From Micromussa lordhowensis (lineage: Eukaryota > Cnidaria > Anthozoa > Scleractinia > Lobophylliidae), in the NCBI GenBank assembly GCA_964020085.1, contig OZ026601.1, forward strand, positions 26,897,418-26,961,417: a stretch of DNA of 64,000 nucleotides. The letters are read 5' to 3'. This document shows, one piece after another, positions 62,901 through 64,000 of the stretch; position 1 is the first letter of the stretch; the number at the start of each line of letters is the position of its first letter. The position numbers were made by a program, and so were the translations under genes. The notes below the pieces were generated by a model. The model was not told the DNA's origin. It saw nothing but the letters and a program-made list of their open reading frames with translations, and made no database searches.

Positions 62901-63881
62901 GGGGAGTACCCTGTAAACATTCACCTGAAGCAAGCACTGTTTACTGTGCTGTGAACATTGACTGTGTTCTCCGCTGCTGCTTGCTGTCTGAGTTGTGGAA
63001 GACGGACCAGATGCAGGTTTTGTTACTTTCCTGTTACTCCTATGAGCCTTGTCCTCGGCTATTTGTTGAAGAATCTCCTGCCGTGCCTACAAGCAGGAAG
63101 AAAGGTCTCAAAGTCTAGAGAGCCCAAGTTGTAACCACTTAATAATAATAATTGAAATATTTACAAAGTAACTAAAACAAATTGTGACTTAGTCAAATTC
63201 TATGGGCTTTCAGCTCACTATTATTTGAGAACACTTTTATCTCACTAAAAATGGATGCACTGCAATATGGCTCAAGTTTAAGATTACTACCCAAAACGGT
63301 CAACCCCTGAAAGTTGAGACCATCCAAAGGCAACAGTAGAAAAAGGCTGCTTAATTGTGTTAATCCAAAGATAATAAGAAGCATAAAATTTTCCTTAGAC
63401 CTTCACAGTATGTAAATGTATTCTTACTCTCTTCTCCATTAGTTTTCTTCTCTTGGCTTCCATCCTTGCATTTTCTCTTTCCTTCTCCATGAACTGTTCC
63501 TTGGCTTTCAAATGTTCCTCACTGACTGTGTATCGACTTGATAGGACAGCTGAGGGTTGAATATCATCACTTGAGGTACTGGCTTCCTCTTTAGAAGGGT
63601 GCGACTGCAATGAAAAGTCTTGTTTATAGACAACAACGACTTAACAATTATGACATCTACAATGTCTATAGAAAATGATTCCACTGAAGTTTAGGGGATC
63701 CTGGAAGCATGGCTCCAGATGCTATCAAAAACTACCCCAATGAAGGTCAATGTAAATTCTATGCAAAAAAGGGAAGACAAGTGCTTAGCTAAACTGGAAT
63801 AACCAGAGGGGTGAGTGGGGATTAAACCAAAAATACCTCCTCTTTAGATATTTTCTTGAACAACACAGTAAGAGGTGCCAT
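39924..63881 (-). CDS. UBX-domain plus leucine-rich-repeat protein
   Basis: Exons: 63881-63837, 63604-63428, 63086-62925, 61991-61869, [61653-61643 tentative], 61394-61285, 60783-60316, 59001-58782, 58257-58192, 57853-57777, 53636-53562, 52629-52589, 51281-51200, 50465-50425, 47379-47208, 45291-45220, 44411-44330, 43458-43397, 43086-43015, 41017-40799, 40012-39924. Phases agree throughout; about 821 aa. Residues 26-80 are a charged helix (EEHLKAKEQFMEKERENA). Then ARQEILQQIAEDK, the usual lead-in to a UBX domain at about 129-205 (GPTGHVQRQTFAPDAKLQDV, FTVAEMTATLVELGL), a p97/VCP-binding ubiquitin fold. A Pro/Gly/Asp linker (210-365) is followed by a helical cap (LPQDLCDKILTHLM) and about 12-14 LRRs (HLSLRACPLITDKALEAV, LNVDRTVITDEGCTALS), ending in an acidic DSEDSDDEQEQ tail. 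Inferred: cytosolic p97 adaptor with an LRR substrate arm. The 11-nt microexon and the exact start are uncertain. The 43458-43397 exon uses a GC-AG intron. Confidence 0.82.
40263..40478 (-). mobile_element. tRNA-derived SINE
   Basis: On the minus strand it starts near 40478 with GGTGGCCAAATGGTAAGAGC (A-box region) and has a B box GGGTTCGAGCC at 40419-40409, followed by a body shared with 31371-31670. It lies in the last intron of the UBX-LRR gene, in the same orientation as the gene. Confidence 0.7.
41431..41554. mobile_element. Short palindromic MITE
   Basis: CTTACTAACC starts the left end and GGTTAGTAAG ends the right one. Inside, CGGTCCGTACTGTAAGTTAG is answered by CTGTAACTTAAAGTACGGCC. 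About 124 bp, no coding. Intron of the UBX-LRR gene. Confidence 0.65.
41600..42280. repeat. Degenerate tandem repeat, about 100-bp unit, interrupted by a MITE
   Basis: The unit contains CCACATGAAAGTACTGCTCA, TAGCTTTCATTTGAATGGT, CACACACTGG and GTACAGCATAATAAA. Copies are seen from about 41600, 41662, 42065 and 42165, with a decayed one to 42280. The block 41785-42060 is a separate palindromic insertion within the array. Confidence 0.65.
41785..42060. mobile_element. Palindromic MITE, copy 1 (partner at 51497-51806)
   Basis: The right hairpin pairs ATAATTATTCCACTCGCCC with GCGCTTGTGGAATAATTGT and contains CCTTGTTGGTTATGAGATGA and CATCTCATATCCAACGCG. The same hairpin appears at 51694-51806 with GGATATGAAGTGATTATAAC. 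The left half (TTTTCATTGGCTTAGCCAT) matches a counterpart upstream of that copy (TTTTTGATTGGCTAAAAAAC). Confidence 0.7.
42291..42897. mobile_element. Foldback element of about 600 bp
   Basis: The outer ends TAACGGTGGCTCGAAACAG and, inverted, CTGTTGCCAGCCTCCTTA are matched, as is the inner GTGGGTTCAGAGCCACCTT versus AATGTGGCTCTGAACCCAC. The arms between them also align (CCCCTATTTTTATTATCA versus TGATAAAAAATAGGGG). The whole element folds into one long imperfect hairpin and codes for nothing. Intron of the UBX-LRR gene, ending about 118 bp from the exon at 43086-43015. Confidence 0.75.
43826..44085. repeat. 260-bp near-perfect hairpin (inverted duplication)
   Basis: Two 121-bp arms (43826-43946 and 43965-44085) differ at only three positions that I can see and are separated by an 18-nt spacer. 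Such similarity implies very recent formation. The inner ends of the arms carry the stem II and catalytic GAAA of a hammerhead motif, completed on the minus strand by the spacer. Intron of the UBX-LRR gene, about 240 bp upstream of the 44411-44330 exon in plus coordinates. Confidence 0.9.
43917..43961 (-). ncRNA. Type I hammerhead ribozyme candidate
   Basis: Read on the minus strand (RNA): stem I 5' strand ACCGUG, core CUGACGA, stem II GACC/GGUC closed by the loop CAACAA, core GAA, a short stem III formed by the self-complementary ACAGCUGU, then C17 and stem I 3' strand CACGGU. All invariant core positions (CUGANGA, GAA, A15.1-U16.1, H17=C) are present. The predicted cleavage is after GUC, between 43923 and 43922. 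A very short, self-complementary stem III is typical of metazoan PLE and retrozyme hammerheads, which tend to act as dimers. It is co-oriented with the host gene, so it would be present in its pre-mRNA. Confidence 0.75.
44150..44222. repeat. Short hairpin repeat, partner of 25366-25421
   Basis: TTCCCAGGGTCTCTCATCTT pairs with AAGATGAGATACCCTGGGAA around a GC-rich loop. Only the outer dozen bases of each end match the copy at 25366-25421. Confidence 0.6.
44455..45125. repeat. Dispersed repeat copy 1, interrupted by a nested element
   Basis: It shares with 54545-54950 the ordered phrases GTCTCACTTA, TAGCTATCAAAGTATTC, TTTAGGGTACACTTGAAGAA, GTGGTATCTTTTAGGGG and TTTCCAAGGAACATCC. Relative to that copy it carries extra sequence from about 44690 to 45055, including the element at 44888-45046. 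Confidence 0.7.
44888..45046. mobile_element. hAT-like MITE
   Basis: Ends CAGTGGCGAATCCAG and, inverted, CTAGATCCGCCACTG, flanked by the direct repeat GATAT (44883-44887 and 45047-45051). The interior has two long G-runs. It is nested inside the dispersed repeat at 44455-45125. Confidence 0.65.
45955..47020 (+). mobile_element. Penelope-like element, 5'-truncated, with intact GIY-YIG region
   Basis: The open frame 45894-46829 (311 codons) covers only the C-terminal part of a PLE polyprotein. It has the post-RT segment (HPSHVKNSIPYSQFLRLCRL, then DPDTGRIFSPPPLISFKR), a Cys cluster (CARVRCKTCPF) and a GIY-YIG endonuclease (VIYCITCTLCKKLYIGETGR, then LGDRFREHLRD). No reverse transcriptase motifs are present upstream, so about two thirds of the element is missing; PLE similarity seems to start near 45955. 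The 3' part has the motif GACGAAGGGCTAACGCTCGA and the usual TTACGGTGGACAATTCACG. It lies antisense in the intron between the 47379-47208 and 45291-45220 exons of the UBX-LRR gene. Confidence 0.85.
46924..46961 (+). ncRNA. Decayed PLE hammerhead ribozyme motif
   Basis: Stem I GCU/AGC, stem II GGGC/GCUC with the loop UAA, GAAAC and the cleavage triplet GUC are all recognisable. The first core segment reads CCGACGA instead of CUGANGA, so U4 is replaced. This is the hammerhead found in PLE terminal regions; the core change predicts weak or no cleavage. Confidence 0.6.
47536..47760. repeat. Dispersed repeat fragment (SINE-like)
   Basis: The phrases CCCCAGTAGCAGC, GGTGTGGGATGTTAAAGAAC and AAAAAGAGTAGGGGACG look like the body of a SINE-type repeat, but no A/B boxes are clear. 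Confidence 0.35.
48462..48704 (+). other. Unassigned 80-codon ORF
   Basis: A complete ATG-to-stop frame with a balanced amino-acid composition (starts MSSVQEMQRVDRELFLELIE, contains PLKRYDPMFMTIARARF). It lies antisense inside the large UBX-LRR intron. I recognise no domain. It may be chance, a transposon fragment or a real small gene. Confidence 0.2.
49195..49335 (+). mobile_element. SINE 3' end
   Basis: Contains GTAAAGCGCTTTGATTGCC and AAAAGCGCTATACAAATG, the tail shared by many metazoan SINEs, followed by a short ATTCTATGCT tandem tail. Confidence 0.6.
49398..49660. repeat. Foldback repeat
   Basis: Outer arms AAAAGTTTGTATGGAGATTA and, inverted, GTCTCATTACAAACTCTTA. Inner arms ATTTGAGCAAATTTTG (about 49518) and CAAAATTTGCTCAAATG (about 49564). 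Intron of the UBX-LRR gene. Confidence 0.6.
49661..50145. mobile_element. pogo/Tigger-like non-autonomous element
   Basis: The left end ACAGTCTAACCTCTCTACAA and CGGCCACCTTGGGG, and internal repeats of GTGGCCGTT and GTAGAGAGGTGG, are typical of this group. The right end (GGTGGAGATTCGACTTA-like) is its degenerate inverse. It abuts the foldback at 49398-49660. Confidence 0.5.
50621..50870. mobile_element. MITE of about 250 bp
   Basis: Ends CAATCCACCGGACGAAAAAA with GATGGCGGCTGTACATTTT, and, inverted, AATGTACCAGTCGCCATC with TTTTTTCCTACGGAGGATTG, give a terminal inverted repeat of about 40 bp with few mismatches. Confidence 0.7.
51497..51806. mobile_element. Palindromic MITE, copy 2 (partner at 41785-42060)
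   Basis: The hairpin 51694-51806 (AACAATTATTCTATTTGCCC versus GGGCTCATGGAATAATCGTT) matches the 41944-42057 hairpin. The left half also forms inverted pairs (GACTATTG and CAATAGTC). Confidence 0.65.
52996..53033. repeat. Small perfect hairpin
   Basis: AAAACTGGGGAATATC is answered by GATATTCCCCAGTTTT after 5-6 bases. Confidence 0.7.
53205..53400. repeat. Minisatellite, 43-bp unit
   Basis: About five units beginning AGGGTGTGTTGCTGCCACCC and continuing TTGTTGCGTTACTTATTATT. The last two units are shortened, so the frames across it are not genes. Intron of the UBX-LRR gene. Confidence 0.85.
54545..54950. repeat. Dispersed repeat copy 2
   Basis: Homologous to 44455-45125 but with a different middle segment (about 54740-54820). 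It ends directly at the start of the polypurine minisatellite. Confidence 0.65.
54961..55973. repeat. 1-kb polypurine minisatellite, 8-bp GGAAGGAG-type unit
   Basis: The plus strand is almost pure A/G apart from scattered T (and a few C) in variant units. The unit AAGGAGGG alternates with AAGGAGTG in blocks: mixed at 54961-55195, nearly all GTG at about 55196-55301, then about 80 uniform units at about 55302-55938, then a variable edge. The 390-codon minus frame and the 230-codon plus frame across it simply translate the repeat. A mirror-symmetric polypurine tract this long can form triplex (H-DNA) or G-quadruplex structures. Intron of the UBX-LRR gene. Confidence 0.95.
56078..56378. mobile_element. 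MITE family copy 2 with intact left hairpin
   Basis: Left hairpin: ATTAGATTATGAGCTCGAGA and TCGCGTGATAGTTGAC pair with GTCAACTATCACGCATAG and CGAGAGCGAATAATCTAAT. The right part (about 56184-56378) has ends TTTTAGTATAAATCTACTAG and, inverted, CTAGTAGATTTATACTAAAA. Same family as 27230-27476. Confidence 0.8.
56824..57659. mobile_element. Non-autonomous DNA transposon, about 836 bp
   Basis: A perfect 18-bp terminal inverted repeat, TTTAAAGTGGTACTATGA at 56824-56841 and inverted at 57642-57659. Sub-terminal sequences also mirror each other loosely (ATGACGTCAT near 56990 and ATGACGTCATC near 57486). No long frame. Intron of the UBX-LRR gene. Confidence 0.8.
58455..58600. repeat. pogo/Tigger-like fragment
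   Basis: ACCCCTATTAAGAGGCCACC at the left and GGTTAATAGGGGTTTTACC at the right form a loose inverted pair. Inner phrases match 3045-3115. Confidence 0.5.
59267..59290. repeat. TTC microsatellite
   Basis: About eight TTC units. Intron of the UBX-LRR gene. Confidence 0.8.
59959..60067. mobile_element. Hairpin MITE with repeated GTCCACTGGATAA
   Basis: TGTCCACTGGATAAATTGC and TATCCACTGGATAAG on the left are answered by CTATTTATCCAGTGGACAGC and CCCAGTGGATACC on the right. Confidence 0.7.
60181..60250. repeat. AAACTGGTTTGAAAAATT short tandem/inverted repeat
   Basis: Four variants of CCAGTTTGAAAAAT in a row, the last inverted (TTTAAACTGGTTT), only about 66 bp beyond the donor of the 60783-60316 exon. 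Confidence 0.6.
62124..62290. mobile_element. Palindromic MITE with long perfect arms
   Basis: TGTTGTAGGTCAAAATGAAA and TTCAGGTTAAAATG are perfectly mirrored by CATTTTAACCTGAATTTC and ATTTTGACCTACAACA. A second inner palindrome is centred near 62191 (AACCCTAATTATTCATGA / TCATGAATAATTAGGGTT). Confidence 0.8.
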
Positions 63882-64000
63882 AATTTTGTACCATTAACAT
63901 ACCTTAAACTTGTTTTGTGATCAAACCAAAGATTAAATGGAAACAAAAAAAGTGAAATATACCATGAATTAGGCAATCAAGCATGATTTTCAGTTCAAAA

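Noticed and set aside
1..64000. CRISPR arrays, operons, rRNA or bacterial-type signals
   Set aside because: The window is a eukaryotic nuclear sequence with spliceosomal introns; the tandem repeats lack the unique-spacer pattern of CRISPR arrays.

Overview
This is an AT-rich metazoan nuclear segment. The genes are split into many short exons with GT-AG introns, the conserved genes are animal-specific (RACGAP1, a SKI/DACH-domain PRC2-type protein, an IA-2/PTPRN-like receptor), and the introns are full of miniature inverted-repeat elements, tRNA-derived SINEs and a Penelope-like element with a GIY-YIG domain. Taken together this looks like an anthozoan cnidarian (coral or sea anemone). That is an inference from gene style and repeats; no single marker in the window proves it.

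All four supported protein genes lie on the minus strand, head to tail. Gene models were built by following open frames across splice sites whose phases agree. (1) 11612 down to 2138 and off the left edge: a secreted-type, single-pass membrane protein with an N-terminal cysteine motif, a long acidic ectodomain and a TM, best explained as the ectodomain half of an IA-2/PTPRN-like receptor; any phosphatase domain would lie left of the window. (2) 20512-18173: one-exon SKIDA1-like nuclear protein with an N-terminal SKI/DAC fold and a C-terminal EPOP/SKIDA1-type SUZ12-binding motif. (3) 38317-25230: RACGAP1 (centralspindlin GAP), 23 exons, complete, 595 aa. (4) 63881-39924: about 20 exons coding a UBX domain followed by a long leucine-rich-repeat array, an uncommon architecture.

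Between them: 1-2137 is mostly a 1.26 kb Tc1/mariner-type element; 11613-18172 and 20513-25229 hold no gene I can support, only MITEs and simple repeats; 38318-39923 is the RACGAP1 promoter side and the 3' flank of the UBX-LRR gene. The introns of the UBX-LRR gene are the most repeat-rich part: foldback elements, nested insertions, a 1 kb GGAAGGAG-type polypurine minisatellite (54961-55973), a 5'-truncated Penelope-like element (about 45955-47020), and a 260 bp near-perfect hairpin whose loop side encodes a complete type I hammerhead ribozyme on the minus strand (43917-43961).

The genes do not form a pathway: cytokinesis (RACGAP1), chromatin (SKIDA1-like), secretory-granule type receptor (IA-2-like) and probably p97/ubiquitin-linked (UBX-LRR) functions are independent neighbours. 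The observations most worth following are the hammerhead ribozyme in a foldback repeat, the UBX-LRR fusion, and the divergent IA-2-like ectodomain.
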